From contig NW_002476567.1 in NCBI RefSeq assembly GCF_000189635.1, forward strand, positions 1,302,001 to 1,366,000: a stretch of DNA of 64,000 nt, given 5' to 3'. Both the position numbers and the translations under genes were made by a program. Of this stretch, positions 24,535-38,900 are shown in pieces. Source of the DNA: Tetrahymena thermophila SB210. Lineage: Eukaryota; Ciliophora; Oligohymenophorea; Hymenostomatida; Tetrahymenidae. Within the stretch, counting starts at the first letter, position 1. Each line of letters starts with the position of its first letter. The notes below the pieces were generated by a model, which was given only the letters and a program-made list of their open reading frames with translations, was not told where the DNA came from and searched no databases.

Positions 24535-25905
24535 TCAATCTTCAAACTCCTTAACTACTTTAATAGATTTTAAAATTATTTCAGCTTAACTATATGTTGA
24601 GTTGATATAAAATGCAAAAAAACCATTTTAAAATGAATCGTAATCTTTCAATCCATTATTTGAGCATTCATTTCCTGCGAATTTACATTTATAAACACTA
24701 TCTTTTAAGCAAATCTATAATTTCAAATTTTCAATTGTTTATTCAGAATATCCTACAATATTTTTGCCTTTATCTGCTTAAATTTCTGGATAAATAGACA
24801 CATAATTTTCATTATAGTAAATAAAATTTGTTAAATCTTCAAAAGACTCAGTTTTTAATTGTAATTAAATGATATTTAAAATATTGTTCTTTTTAATATC
24901 CAATAAAATTTCATATTTGTGATTATAATCAAGGATGTAGTTTAAATAATAAATACTGGGATTAGAAGATTCTTAAGCTATCATTCTAATGGATTTATCT
25001 GGATATTAACTTATTTATAAAGTTTCAGAGCTACTTTTCTTTAGTAACATTTCAACACCTTTAATCAAATTTACATTATAATCTTTAAAATTAGAATATT
25101 TTGGATTTGGAGGCTTTAATTATTATTTCTCATTTTTATTTTATTCATATTCCTTTTTTTAGAGTAATAATTTTTGTTCGTTTCTTTCATTTAAATTTAA
25201 TGGCTCTAAATGTTAATCCTTATGAGCAGGATTTTATTATTTTGGAATTTAAAATTAATAATTAATTTTAGTATTATTCTGAGAGGTATTATTTGGAAAA
25301 TTTATTTTATCTTATTATTTTTCCATATTTTTGTTTACATCAGGATTTTAATATTTTGAATTTTAAAATTAATTATTAATTTAATTAGGATTAGTATTTT
25401 GAGAAGCAACATTTCTTAAATTTAAATTTTATACGTCTTAATATTCTTGCATGTTTTCGTCAAAATTAATTTCCTAATCAGAAGAATTTAATTTTTGCTT
25501 TTAAATTTAGGAATCTTATATTTAACTAATTTATTTTTTAAATCCCGCATTAATTTTTTATTCAAACAACACTTCTATATCTTGTTAGTTTATTTTTTTT
25601 TACTTTTACTCTATATGTTAGTTTTGAATTTATTTTTACTAATTTTCCTGCTAAGGCTCTGGAGTATTGAATTTTTGCTTTGAATTTTAGGAATCTTTGG
25701 TTAAAGTTTCAGTTTGCATTTAACTAATTGAAGGATTTAATTTAGATCCTTCATTGGATTTTTATTTGAATACTTCTCTATTTTCTTAGTTTAATTATTA
25801 TTACTTATACTTTTAATCTCTACTTAATGAATCATTCAAGGTATTTTAGTTAAAATATACATTGTTATTTTTCCTAAGTTTTTTATCTGAGAAACAGGCT
25901 CCCAT
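24535..25905 (-). CDS. MGAC-start Gln/Asn-rich protein, 456 aa
   Basis: Single-exon minus gene, ATG 25905 to TGA 24535; roughly one codon in six is TAA/TAG read as Gln, so it is fragmented under the standard code. It begins MGACFSDKK: Gly2 and Cys3 predict N-myristoylation plus palmitoylation and hence membrane anchoring. Residues 10-280 are low-complexity, dominated by Gln, Asn and Lys. The last ~170 residues form an ordered region with alternating hydrophobic strands (YYLNYILDYNHKYEILLDI, EIILKSIKVVKEFED) and two Cys near residue 415, possibly a small beta domain of unknown type. A decayed copy of part of this C-terminal region lies at about 26850-26950 on the same strand. Function unknown. 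Confidence 0.8.
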
Positions 25906-26849
25906 AATCAAATATAATTTTTAATATAAATTATTATTATAATTTTTTTAAATTTTTCTTGTCCTCTTTTAAGCAGATAAGAAGGGATTTAAGATACGAA
26001 TAATTCTTATTAAATTTTTGAAAAGAATATAAATTAAAAAATGAAAAACAAAGTAACACTATAAATATATGTTATTTGTATTTAGTTATAAATTTTGATG
26101 TAAGAAAATGGGAATTTAAGTTAAATATTAAAAAAAACAATTAATAAATAAATAAAATAATATAAATAGTGAAATATAATTTGTTTTTTAAAGTATAAAG
26201 CTAAAAAACTACATAAAAAAAAAGTATCTTACCCCTTAGTATAGTTTAAAAAAGATATCTTCAATTGATAAGAAAAGAAAGATTAATGATTAAATATGAT
26301 AAAAATTCCTATATGAAAATTTATCAAATAAATTCATCTATTAAATAAAGTAACTCAGATACTTCTGGTTTAATGATATGTTAACTATCATTTAAGTTTT
26401 ATTTTAAAATTTTTTAGTTGTAAAGTAAACATTTATAAATATTTAAGTCAAAATTTTTAAAAAAAGAGAATTATCTTTAATATAGATTTCGATCTTTTTA
26501 TTTAAATTAGCTTAATAGCTATTGATGTTGTGGACTTTTAATCAATATTTTTTAAAAAATACCTAAGTATTATTTATTTTTTTCAATCCTATTTTTTATA
26601 AATTCATATTGATATGCAAATGCAATTATAGATAACATTTAATACCTTCTCTTTTATTCTTTCAAGTTTCAAAATTAATTATAAAATATTGGTAAGTAAA
26701 TCTTTAGAATTTATATATAATTACAAAATTTAAGAACTTATATTTATAAATTCATTATAAAATAAATTAAAAGAAACCATATTTTGATTTAAATATTGAT
26801 TTAACAATTTTTGTAAATATAATAGAATAAAGTTATTATTATTACTCTT
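25906..26849. other. AT-rich intergenic spacer
   Basis: Upstream flank of the MGAC gene and DNA leading to the pseudogene fragment. No coding frame or clear repeat recognised. Confidence 0.5.
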
Positions 26850-26950
26850 ATTAAGATTAATCAATCTTTCATGTATATTATTATAATCAAGGATATTAAT
26901 AATAATAGCAGGACTACTTTATTAAGTTATCATTCTATGGATTTATATTA
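26850..26950 (-). pseudogene. Decayed copy of the MGAC-protein C-terminal region
   Basis: The DNA here matches the region around 24915-25005 of the MGAC gene: the shared words ATTATAATCAAGGAT and TATCATTCTA(A)TGGATTTAT occur in the same order and spacing. On the minus strand one base is missing relative to the intact gene in the Ser-Ile-Arg-Met stretch, shifting the frame, after which MITQQSS and ILDYN mirror MIAQESS and ILDYN of the parent. A further shared word, CAAAAGACTCAGT, recurs nearby at about 27048. No start or intact frame survives, so I call it a pseudogene fragment rather than a gene. Confidence 0.55.
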
Positions 26951-27551
26951 TTTTAATTTAATTATAAGGTACAATAATAAAAAGAAGAACCACCATTATA
27001 TATTACTTTATGATATTTCAAACCTGTAATATAATCATCAAAAAGTAATCAAAAGACTCAGTATATTCAGGTTTCTATATTAGAATCAGTTTTATATAAT
27101 TAGGATATTAACTTATTATTAACAAATTCAATTTTTACATATTCAAAATATTTTTTAAAATTTGCTATTTTACAACAGATATAAAAAAAGGATTAAACCA
27201 ATCATTATCTCCTTAGACTCCTTCTTCAAAAAAACAAAATAATGAAATCATAATTCAAAATCGAGATCAAGAGAAAACAGTAATAAAAAACTAGAAATAG
27301 ATGCTTGATGATGAATGTGTATATTAAAAATATTGACCTATTTAATTGAAATATGCTTTGGAGAACCTATATTCAATCTTAATTTCTATTTGTAACTACA
27401 ATAATTAAAAGAGGAACAACAAAAACCTATTGGATATAAAAAAATGAACTTTATAATGAAAGTATTTGAATCTGCTCCTGCTACTCTGAGATATTATATT
27501 TAGAAAAAATATGGGAACTTTTCAAAATTAAAGAAATTAATTAATGTGAAA

Positions 27552-27598
<47 letters not shown>

Positions 27599-28435
27599 CA
27601 AAAAATATCTAATAAGATAACTCAATTAAATAAATCAAAAATATTTTTTGTTGAAAAAGAACTTTTTATTGATTAAAATTCAAAAATAAATGTTAATTTC
27701 TGCATTTCTCTAAAAAATTATAAAATTCAAAAAAAAAGGAAAAAGTTAATTTTTCATTTATTATTTAATGAAATAAACATTTTTCTAGTAAAATAATTAG
27801 TCCAATATCAATAAAATAATTTATTAATTCTGATACAATCTAAATTAAAAATTTAATTAAATATTGAAAAGAAAGAAATGTTTATTATTAATATTAAATA
27901 AGTGGTGCGTGCTATCATATTATTTTATTTGGAGATTAGTAAGATAAAGTAACTTAGGTTATAAAAGGATAAAAAATTAATTATTATAATATACACAATA
28001 AATAGTTCTTCATTTATCCTTCAAATTACTCAATAACTTTTATTATTAATTAAAATAATTTTTTAATGTAGAGAGGGTAAATAAAATTGATTGTTCAATT
28101 AAAAACAAAGTCATTTTAAAGAAAGAATAACCAATTTTTGGGCAGAAATAGATTAGATAAAGGATATATTAAAAATGAGGGTTTATATAATAAAAAATAA
28201 ACAAAGAAATAACTTTTTATATTGAAATAGTTAATGATTATTTTTGAAATTTACAATTTAATAATATATTATTTTTATGTATGTATGTATGAGCGTATTT
28301 TGTATTCTATATTTTTATTATAAAAGAAAACACAAACATTAGTTTATTTTATATCCAAGAGAATAATATAATAAAAGCTGAAGATTAACAAACAACCTTT
28401 TTGATAAAATTTGCCAGAATAGTCCTCGCAATAAT
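26951..28435. other. Intergenic with remnant ORF and microsatellite
   Basis: Contains a short plus patch at about 27190-27335 that reads GLNQSLSPQTPSSKKQNN and onward to a TGA, following an ACAACAG acceptor-like site; it may be an orphan exon. A TAGA microsatellite lies at 27552-27599. The rest is AT-rich without recognisable content up to the start of the gene at 28436. Confidence 0.4.
27552..27599. repeat. (TAGA)n microsatellite
   Basis: About eleven uninterrupted TAGA units in intergenic DNA, the longest perfect tetranucleotide run in the window. Confidence 0.9.
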
Positions 28436-30946
28436 ATGGATTAGCTGCTATCTAAGCATAAGCATCTCCAAGAGCTTATCCATGAATTCTCTAAGATTTT
28501 TACAACTAAAAGCGGAATATAGCATATAATATAAATTATAATTTTTGAGATTATTAGAAGAAAATTACCTGCAATGGTTAGAATATTGCAATGTTACTTG
28601 TTTGGACGTAAAGTATTTGTACAAACAAATGAACGCAAAGATAAAATATCTTATAAAGGATAAAAAGCATATGATGATGAAGAAGAAGAAAAAGATAAAG
28701 ATTAAGCTTGTAGCTGCTCTTCCAGCTAATTTGAAAATAAAGATAAATTAAAAAAGGTTTTAAAAGAAATAAGAAGTTCTTTCTTTTAGTAAAATTGGAG
28801 GGATATAGCATAGCACATTCATGATGAAGTAGAGTATCATTTTAATATAGAGAAATTGTAGAATGAAATTGTCTAGAATTTAAATATTGAGAAGAAATAA
28901 AATTAGCTAGAAACATTAAAAAAAGAGGTATTTTCATTTCTTCCTTTTAGTATCGTCACAAGTACCCTTCTAATTTGCACAGAATTTTTGAGAGAAGTTT
29001 TGAAAAAAAAATATGAGCATTCATTAAAAACTGACTATCCATCTCTACATGACCCTTAAGAGATAACCAACTAGATACTCAATGATTTTTTTGAGCAAAT
29101 TAATTTAGTTGGTCTTAAAAACGTTAAAGCATATGTCAAATAAAAGCTGCCAAAAAATTTGCAAGACCTTTCTTTACAAGAGTCTTTTCACATAGAGAAA
29201 ATCTTTAAAGAGTTAGATGAATATGTTTTGGATATTTTAAAATCGAATTCTTGCTTGAAAAAGCCAGCAGACCATAAAAAGAGAAGTTCTATGACTCTCT
29301 TTAGGAACAACAGAAGGAAATGCAATCCTCCATCTTCTCATCAAATAAATTTCTCAGAGTACAATGACACTCAGTATCATGAAAATGGTATTCCTTGTTT
29401 AAATTTGCATCATTTAATAACACAAAGAAACAATGCAGGAGGATCTAACAAACAAACTACGAATAATAAAAATAGTGCATTACTACCTCATGATCAGCCA
29501 GTAATAGCTCCTCACTCTAAGTTAGATTTAATATATTTGTTTCTAGGAGACATAAGCGAGAATAAGATACTAAATGATACAGAGTATATTGAAAAGCATA
29601 TTGAAATAGTTGATTGCAGGTGTAGAGAATAACGCTATTAGCCTTCTTTGCAGTGCATACCTGAGGCAGAAGATGATGGTTATGAATCTGATAGATCAGA
29701 TTAGCTTCCTCATAGCAGTAATAGTAATGGAAATGGAGCAAGCTCTAGTGATTATCGCCCTATGCAAAGACCTAATATTCAATATAAGTAACACCAAAAC
29801 CTCATTCAAGTAGAAGAAGGTAGAAGAGTTAGGAAATATAGTGATGGGCTAGGCAGAAACACAGTCAATTAAGATGACTATATTTCTAAAAAAGAAAAGT
29901 ATAAAGATGATTATGATGAAGAAGAGGAGGAAGACGAAGAAGATGAAGAGAACTGTTATACAAAAAATGATCAATTTTTGCTTGAATTAAAAGGATCTAA
30001 GAAAAATATGAAAAAAAACTTGATAGAATAGCATCATTAAATGCATGCACAATAAAAAAAGGAATACCATAATTAAAATGATCAATTTTAGCGTAATTTT
30101 AATGGCACCAATGAAAACGGATCATCTCCTTAGAAAGTTCATAAGATGAATCTAATGAAGTTTAATGTTTAATATGATAATGCTAACTTTGATCTTAAAA
30201 AGCAGCTAAAATAAACAGAAGAGGAGGAAGAAGATTTATATAATTTAAAATAGTTGAGTTATAAAAATAGATTTTTATCATAAGAAGATGGAGATGAAGA
30301 GGACTATTTCCCAAATTTTAATTAACAAAAAAAGAATAAATTACCAAATCAAAATAACTCACTCCTTCAAACAAATGAAGGAAAAACAAAAGATTCTACC
30401 TAAGATTAAATGTTTTTAAGTAAGGGCAATAGTCCTAGTCCCAAAGGAGCTTTTGACACTCAAGAGTTTATATCTAGCGACCATGAAGGCAGCCTTGTTT
30501 TAGATGAAGAAGAGATAATCGAAAATCGTCAAAGACTAACTCATTTTTTATAAAGCTTGTGCTACGAGGCACTAGAAATACTTGAAAGTGCAAATTTTTA
30601 AACATATCTTTATTATGCAATTTTATTCTAATACAAAAAATTCAAAAATCGCTACCGTATTTATTTATATGAAAACAATCTATCAAAAAACATAGTACTA
30701 AGGAATTTAATTAACTAAATTTATAAAATTACTGACGAGCACTTCTTATCTCTTGATGCTTAAGAAAAATGTGAATCAGTTTACTTGAAATACAAAAACG
30801 AAGTCGAAAATTTAATAAGTTAAAATATAAAAAATCCACCCTAACAACAAATATAAATAATTAAAAGAATATTTGAGGAAATAGATTAAAGTATAATAAT
30901 TAGGGAGTCTTTTGAAGAGCTAACTAACTTCTTTATTGAAAGTTGA
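28436..30946 (+). CDS. Acidic hypothetical protein, 836 aa
   Basis: One long frame from ATG 28436 to TGA 30944-30946. The frame is open back to 28382 with coding-like residues, so a 5' exon further upstream is possible. Residues 1-330 are helical and charged, including IQHIIQIIIFEIIRRKLPAM and SFLPFSIVTSTLLICT-like hydrophobic patches. The middle is Asn/Gln/His-rich and disordered, with a very acidic run of Asp/Glu at about residues 490-506. The final ~140 residues return to an ordered helical region (LTHFLQSLCYEALEILES, KFKNRYRIYLYENNLSKNIV). I recognise no domain. The acidic and low-complexity centre would suit a nuclear or chromatin scaffold, but nothing in the sequence proves this. Confidence 0.75.
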
Positions 30947-32992
30947 ATAATAATAAATATAAAAACATTCAAATCAAACATTACAAAATAAACTCCAATC
31001 AAAATTTATAAACGAATAGCTTGCAAATAGATATTTAGAAATACAGACATACAAGCGATTACAATTTTTAATAATATATATATAATTTCAAACAAAAAAA
31101 TATAATAAATTTTATCAATATTTAATTAATTAAATAAATAAATAATTTTATATCTTTCTAATGAGTTCTAATAATTAATTATTTGTGAAGTAAAAGCAAG
31201 TATTTTTATAAATTTATTTATAAAAACAGCTAATTACGAAAATTAAAAAAGAAAAATCATAAAAATCTTAGTTTTATGTAAATAAATTTTGTCTTAATTT
31301 ATGCTTTAGACAAATTAATTTTGTAATGATAAAAAGAAAAAAAAGACATTCAAAATAATTTACTTATAATAAAATTTAAGCTAAAAAATATTTTTTTGAA
31401 TAAAATTTTTGAATTTTCTATAATTAATCCTGTATTTGTGCATATAAATTACAAATATAAATTATAAAAATAAAGGTCAGATAATTTGCTAATCTAATTT
31501 AACACAATATAAATTATTTATGTGATTTACATTGTGGAAAAAAAGATGCTTAAAAAAATTTAATTTATAGAAAAAATTTATTATCAACTTTACAGAATTG
31601 ATAATTGAGTAAATTATATAGCTAAAATATCACCGAATTGTATTTTCTCTAATTTGCTAAAGTGCTTGAATGAATTTTTAATCTTGGTTTTTTGATAACT
31701 TAAAGACTATTGTTTATAACTGTAAGTAAAATGAGTAGATTTAATAAAAAGTAAAAGTAAATCTCGATAATTATAATAGTATTACCATGATTCTATCAAA
31801 TAATTAAATCATATTATAAGAATTAAATAAATCTTTTTAAGAATCATTAAAATAATTTGTAAATTTAAATACATACTATATTATTAATAAAAACCTAATT
31901 ATTTTGAGAAAGAAGTAATTTAAAAAGAAAACCAGATATTCAATTTAGCTCAATAACGCAAAAAAAAAAAAGGATTACTTTTAGAATTTATTGTAATCTA
32001 AATAAAATAAATTTTACTTGATCTAACTATAAATACTAAATAAAAACCTTAAATAAACAAAATCTGTTTTAATATTATCAAAACTCAACCATTTTAAATA
32101 GTAAAATACCTTATCCTTATAAATTATTTCATTCTAAACTTAAGATATATTACTTCAATAATAAAATTATCAAACCTAAATGATTTCAATATAATTTAAG
32201 ATAGTTATTAAATTACCACAAATTCAATTCCCTAACTCATTATAAATTATTGGAAAAATACAAATTAATTTATGATTACAAAAATGATAAACTAAGCTAA
32301 TAAAGACAATAAAATAAAGGGATAGTTAACTTTTTTTGTCTAAAAGCCACATATAATATTTGGCAATGTATTTTTGTTAACAAATTTATTTTTAAATTTA
32401 AAAAAAAACACTTAGATAAGATAACACTCACCTCAATCAAATTCCATTAACAATATTTAAAAAGTGTAAACTAAAAAAGAAATTAATTTAAAATTTAGCT
32501 TACAAATCGCAATATTAATTACAAATACAATATAATTATCGAAATTGTTACATTCCAAAATATTAATATCTAATTTTTTGCATTGGTGAAGATTATTATA
32601 TATCTCAACTTGAGTAAATTAAATAAATCGAAATTTATTATTTATTATTTATTCAGGTATTATGTGTCTTTATGCATTTGCTTATATATAAAAGAATTTT
32701 TATTTAATTTTCTCTCATTTCTATTTAAACTGTAAACCCGTCTTTACTAAATTAGAAAAAACCTTAAATAAACAAAAATCGTAAAAAAGCTTTTGATAGA
32801 AACCAAATTAGTAAATTTGTTATTAAAAATCATCTCAATAGATCAGCTATTTTTAGGATTTACACTTTCAAAAAGGTGATTCTGAGTTTAAATAGGTAAA
32901 AAAAACTTAATTATAAATATAATTGAAATATTTACTAAAATTTATTGATTTAATAAATATATAACAAACACCAAACTTCTCTTTATTGGCAT
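30947..32992. other. 2-kb AT-rich intergenic region
   Basis: Spacer between two plus genes with dense A and T runs. No ORF with coding character, repeat or RNA recognised. It must contain the promoter of the large Cys-rich gene. Confidence 0.6.
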
Positions 32993-35900
32993 ATGAGAAA
33001 ACATAAAACTAAATTCCTCCTTTTTTGTTTACTACTTATCTAATAAGTATTTCTTCAAAGTAAATTTTGTAACATTAAATTTGTCTTTTGATTTTGAATT
33101 ATATACTTTAAATAGATGACATCAACATAGAAATGATTGATCGTTCAAACTTGAACGATTCAACTATTAAAATAAATAAAATAAATTGTGAAAAAGTCAC
33201 TAATACAGAGTTCTAAAATTATTACTTTGGAATGTTCTAATGTAATAAATCTTTAAATGCTAACCCTGCATAGGATATTCCTATATTTTCTTTTACTACA
33301 GCAATACCTCATTACCAAAGAAGTATAAGGGCTGATATAATTCATATGTATAGCGGAGATTCTAAAGCAACCGTTACAATTAAACCAGATGATTAAGCAT
33401 AAACAGTAGTTTAAGTAAATACTAGTAATAATAATATCTTATTAACTAGATTATAAGTAGATTGCACATCAGATGCTGATGAAAGTTTTAATAAAGACAT
33501 AGATCAATTTTATAGAGGTAGATTTTATACATATTTATTCTAATACCGTTTTTAAAATTATTTCTAATTACATTTTTAAAATATTTTTAAATTCTATCTT
33601 AATAAAAAAGGATCATGGACTTATTTAAAATCGTCTTCAAACACCATCAAACTAGCTTTCGATTCTAGCTGTCCTGAAGATTATAAATTTTCGTAGTTTA
33701 GAGTTTCAGGTATTTAAGTAAATATTAGTCCTTGCCATCCTACATGCTAAAGTTGTGATGGCCCTTTAGAAAATAATTGTCTGTCATGTGCTATTTCTTC
33801 AGGAGCTTCAGGTCCTGTGAAAGGTAAATGCACATGTAATGACCCAACTAATGTCTTTTAATTTGGTATTTGCTTAAAAACATGTGACTCATCTAAGTTT
33901 TTATTTGAAAGTAATAAAATATGTGTATTAATTCCAAATTGCTTGTAAAATGTTGATTCACAATGTTAAAAATGTAAGAGTGGATACTATTTAGCAGATG
34001 GTTAGTGTTTCACAGATTGTCCTGCTGGCTATTAGCAAATGCCTAATAATAACTGCTTGTACAAAAATGCTAACCTCATAGGTATTTTTATTTAATTTTT
34101 CTATTTTATTTTAAATTTTGAGGGAGGTTTATTTTCATAATTAATTCAATAATCTCAGAATTTTAAGTACTTAATTTCTTCAAAATTTTTTTAACTCTTC
34201 GATTGAGGATTTATAACTATCCCTCCCCTTTAAAATAATAAAATCTACAATAAAAAGAATATTTGAAATAGTTTTACATTTTAATAAATTTAGGTAAAAA
34301 ATATTTCTCAGGGCTTTTAGGTAATGATTTTTCAATGATATCTATTGCTAATTTAGGGATTGTTATGTCAAACTATCTTCAATCAAATTCTCAATAATCT
34401 TAGTTTTCAAGATGCAATTAAATTAATTTTCTTGGAGGATTTTTTATAAACTAAATGAATAGTACAATCAATTTCCCAGAAACTACTAACATTTATAAAT
34501 AAGTTAGTGTTTCTTTTAAGTATATTTTCGTTGACTATGAAAATTCTGGAAATTCGGGAGTTTTTGTTGAAGTTATTGTAGGCTCTTAATCAGTAAAAAA
34601 TGAAATTCGAACAGATACTGCTTCATCAATTAATATTTGTGGATTAAGCAAAAAAGACATCGTTGGTTTTTATTCGAATAACTTTTTATTGCCTAAATCT
34701 AGCAATTTTATTATAAAAATTACTAATTCAAATAAAAGCTCTGACTTTAGTAGCTCTAGTTCAAGTAGAAATGCTCATACTTACTTTGGCATTAGAGAAA
34801 TAAATGTTTTTGGATTTGATGTAATTTTTCATTCTTTCTTATTATTTTTTATTTAAATGGATTTTTAATTAAAGTGCTCTGTTGACTTCTGCTTATTATG
34901 TTCAGGTTCTAGTTGTTCGTAGTGTATAGATGGATACTATTTACAATCTAACTCTTGCTAACCATGTGGAGCTTTATGTGCAACATGTAGTAACTCAGCT
35001 GAATGTAAATCATGTAAACCTAATTTTGTTTTGAACTCTTTAAAATAGTGTGTTTGCAATGATGGTTACTACTTTTCTAACAACGATTGTTTATAGTGCA
35101 CAAATAATTAATGCAAAGCATGCATTTCTTCAACACCCTCTACATGTACAGCTTGTTATCCTGGTAAAGTTTTATCCCTTAATGGATAATGCTTAGATAA
35201 ATGTCCATCAGCACAGTATGCTGATGCAAATAGTGCTTGCTAAAATTGTTAAAAAGCAAACTGCTATACATGTGATCCTTTGTAATCTTCAAAGTGCTTA
35301 TCTTGCAAAGACCCTTATTTTTTAATAAATTAAAATTGTGAGTCTAAATGTCCTGAAAAGTACTATGAAAATATTAATACAAGATAGTGCTTAGCTTGTT
35401 ACAATCCCATCTGTAAAAAATGCAATCCTTAACCTGATAATAAATGCACTGAATGCTATTCCCCTTAAGTTTTATAAAATGGAAAATGCTAAGATACCTG
35501 TGATTATGGTTATTACAAAGATCCTTTGACTTAAAATTGTCTCATTTGCTCAGGTATATGTAAGGAATGTAAACCTGATAATCCAGCATATTGTCTGTCA
35601 TGTCATGCACCTCTAGCTGTGAAGGATGGAGTTTGCAGCAGTTCATGTGGTAAAGGAAATTATATAGATGAAGATAATAATTGCTAAGCTTGTCTAAATA
35701 ATAAATGTCTTTCATGTGATCCCATTTAAACAGACAAATGCCTTAATTGTGGGGAAGGCTATTACTTGTACAATGACGACTGTGTTACTGACTGCCCTTC
35801 TTTAGGATTCTATAAAAGTGAGTCAGATAGATAATGCAAAAATTGCCCAGATTCAAACTGCTTATCCTGTGATTCTAATAATCCAAATATTTGTTCTAAA

Positions 35901-38900
35901 TGTAAAAGTCCTACAGGTCTCTTAGGAAGTTCTTGTGTTCTTGATTGTGGTGATAGTAAATATATAAACAATTTAGATTAAATATGTACTAATTGTTAAG
36001 ATTTGAATTGCAAAATTTGTGATCCAAATGCTCCTGGTAATTGCCTCAAGTGCATACCACCTTTTGGTCTGTTAGGATCTGCTTGTGTGTTGGACTGTGG
36101 AGATATGTATTATTTTGATTAAGATTTAATATGCTAGGAATGCAGCAATAAATCTTGTAAAACTTGTTCTCAAGCAGATTCGTAAATATGCTTAACTTGT
36201 TTTTCAGATAAAGTTTTTCATGATTCTACCTGCAAAGATTAATGTCCTGATAATTTCTATAAATCTACCTCTTCTAATTTATGTCTCAAATGCCCTGACG
36301 AAAATTGTTAAAAGTGCAGTGCTGATCTCCCATCTAATGATTGCTTATCCTGTATAGCACCTTATGTTTTGCAGGATTCTGTTTGTGCTTTAAAATGCAA
36401 AGATGGATATTATATTGATAACCTCTAAATTTGCTAAAAATGTAATAATAGTAATTGCTAGCACTGCGATCAATCTGACTCAAGTATTTGCTTATCATGT
36501 GAGGCATCAAAAGTATTGCATTAGGGAGATTGTATTGATAACTGTCCAAGCGGCTATTATAAAAATCCTGTAACTGGGTAGTGCTTATTATGTATCAGCA
36601 ATAATTGTGATGTATGTGATTCTAACTTTCCAAATATATGCTTAACTTGTTAATCTACATTTTTGATGTAAGATGGGTAATGTGTTCTAGCTTGTAATGA
36701 TAATTACTATGTCTCAGGATAATAGTGTTTATCTTGTGAAAACAAAAATTGCTTAACATGTGATCCAAATAACTCTAAAAATTGCTTAACGTGCTCAGAA
36801 GATAAACAAAATTATTTAAATGATTGTGTCAATAAATGTAAGGAATCAGAAGTTTATGATAATGTGAAAAAAGATTGCATAAAGTGTTTAAACAACTGTT
36901 TATCATGTGAGCCATCTGATCCATCTATCTGCACAGCTTGTCATCCTCCTAATGTCTTAAGTAATTCTTAGTGTAAATTAGAATGTGATGAAGGAATGTA
37001 TATTGATAATAGCTAAAATAAGTGTGTTAATTGTTAGAATCCATTATGTTCTAGCTGCAACCCTTTTAAATCTAACGAATGCTATTCTTGTAAAAAACCA
37101 AAAATTCTTTTAGGGGTTGATTGTGTTGATAAATGCGAGAGCAATATGTATGTAGATTCTACTAACAACTCATGCCAAATATGTTCTAATCCCTAACAGA
37201 ACTGTCAAACATGTTTAGAATCAAACCCACTATTTTGCATATCATGTGAAGCTCCTTTTGCACTGTTAGGTAATGATTGTGTTTTAGATTGTGGAGATGG
37301 TTTTTCAAAAAATGAAGTTACAAATACATGTGAATAATGTATAAATAAAGACTGTAAAAGGTGTGATCCACTAAATAAAAATGAATGCACTTCATGTGAA
37401 CCACCTTTAGCTTTACTTGAAATATCCAAATAATGCTTAAAAAATTGTCCTAGTGGTATGTATGTTGATTCAGTATTAAATATATGCAAAAGCTGTTCTA
37501 ATTTATCTTGTAAAACTTGTTTAGAATCTTCTTCTGATAAATGTTTGTCTTGCGAGATTCCTTTGCATTTATAAAATAGCTAATGTTAAGCTTAATGCTA
37601 TAAAGGATACTTCCTGGATACTTCACTTAATTAATGTCTTCCTTGCTCAAACCCAGGCAATAACTGTCTTACATGTGACCCTTTGTAACCTTAGAAATGT
37701 AATAGTTGTGAAAGTCCTCAAGCTCTTTGGTAAGATAACTGTGTTGACAAATGTGAAAATGGTTATGTAATTGATACTAATAATTAAATTTGTGTTAAAT
37801 GTCTAAATAGTAATTGCTTGACATGCAGTTTTCCGGACACTTAAAAATGTTTGAGTTGTGAAAGCTAGAAAATTTTAGATAAAAATGATTGCTTAGATAG
37901 GTGCTTACCAGGCATGTATTATGATGTAACTATGAATACTTGCTAGACATGCTAAAATAATAAATGCGAATACTGTGATCCTTCTAATAGTATTAACTGC
38001 ATTTCATGTGCAAACCCAAAAATAAAGAAAGGTTATGATTGTGTGGATTCTTGTGGAGAGAATATGTATATTGATCTGCTTTCAAATTCATGTAAGAGCT
38101 GCTCAAATAAAAATAATAATTGCTTGACTTGTTCAAATCCCCCAAATGAAAATATTTGCACGAGTTGCTCAGATCCTTATGCTTTGTTAAATTCTGATTG
38201 TGTGGTAGATTGCGGTAAAGGAAAAGTTAAAAATCCTGTTTCAAAATAATGTGAAGATTGTTAAAATAAAAATTGTTTAACTTGCTCTCTGGGTAATAAA
38301 GACATATGCTTAACTTGCCCTAACAATCTTTATCTTTTAAATGGAGATTGTGTTACGGATTGTGGAGATAAAATGTATGAAGAAAATAACATTTGTATGC
38401 CTTGTGTAGAATAAAGTTGTAAAACATGCTAACCAAAAAGCTCGACATGCACCTCATGCTCAGCTCCAAAGTATCTTTTCTAAGGTTAGTGCTTAGATGA
38501 CTGTGGAGAAAGCTGGTATAAAGGTTAAATCGATTAAAACTGTTATAAGTGTAATAATGATAAGTGTAAAACTTGCGATGCAAGAGATAGTAATAATTGT
38601 TTATCTTGCACATACCCTAAATTACTTGATGAAAAAAACTGTGTTGATTATTGTGGAGAAAATAAATTTTTTGATACTTTAACAAATTCATGCCAATCTT
38701 GCAATAAAAACTGCAAGAAGTGTAAAGATAATTTATTATGCATAGAATGTTAAGCTGGTTATTTTCATTATAATGAAACAACATGCGTAAGTAGTTGTCC
38801 AAAAGAGAAGTTTCATGAAAACAAAAATTTACTCAAATGTGTTAGATGCTCAGATATAAACTGTTAAGATTGCTCGAATGATCATAATAAGTGCAAATAA

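Noticed and set aside
33140-33159. Inverted repeat ATCGTTCAA/TTGAACGAT
   Set aside because: Falls in exon 2 of the Cys-rich gene and encodes ordinary residues; single occurrence.
33712-33731. GTATTT...TTAG stretch in exon 3 of the Cys-rich gene as a tiny intron
   Set aside because: At about 19 nt it is too short for this genome and the frame reads through it in phase.
37205-37489. Minus-strand ORF within the Cys-rich exon
   Set aside because: Antisense shadow created by the repetitive coding strand.
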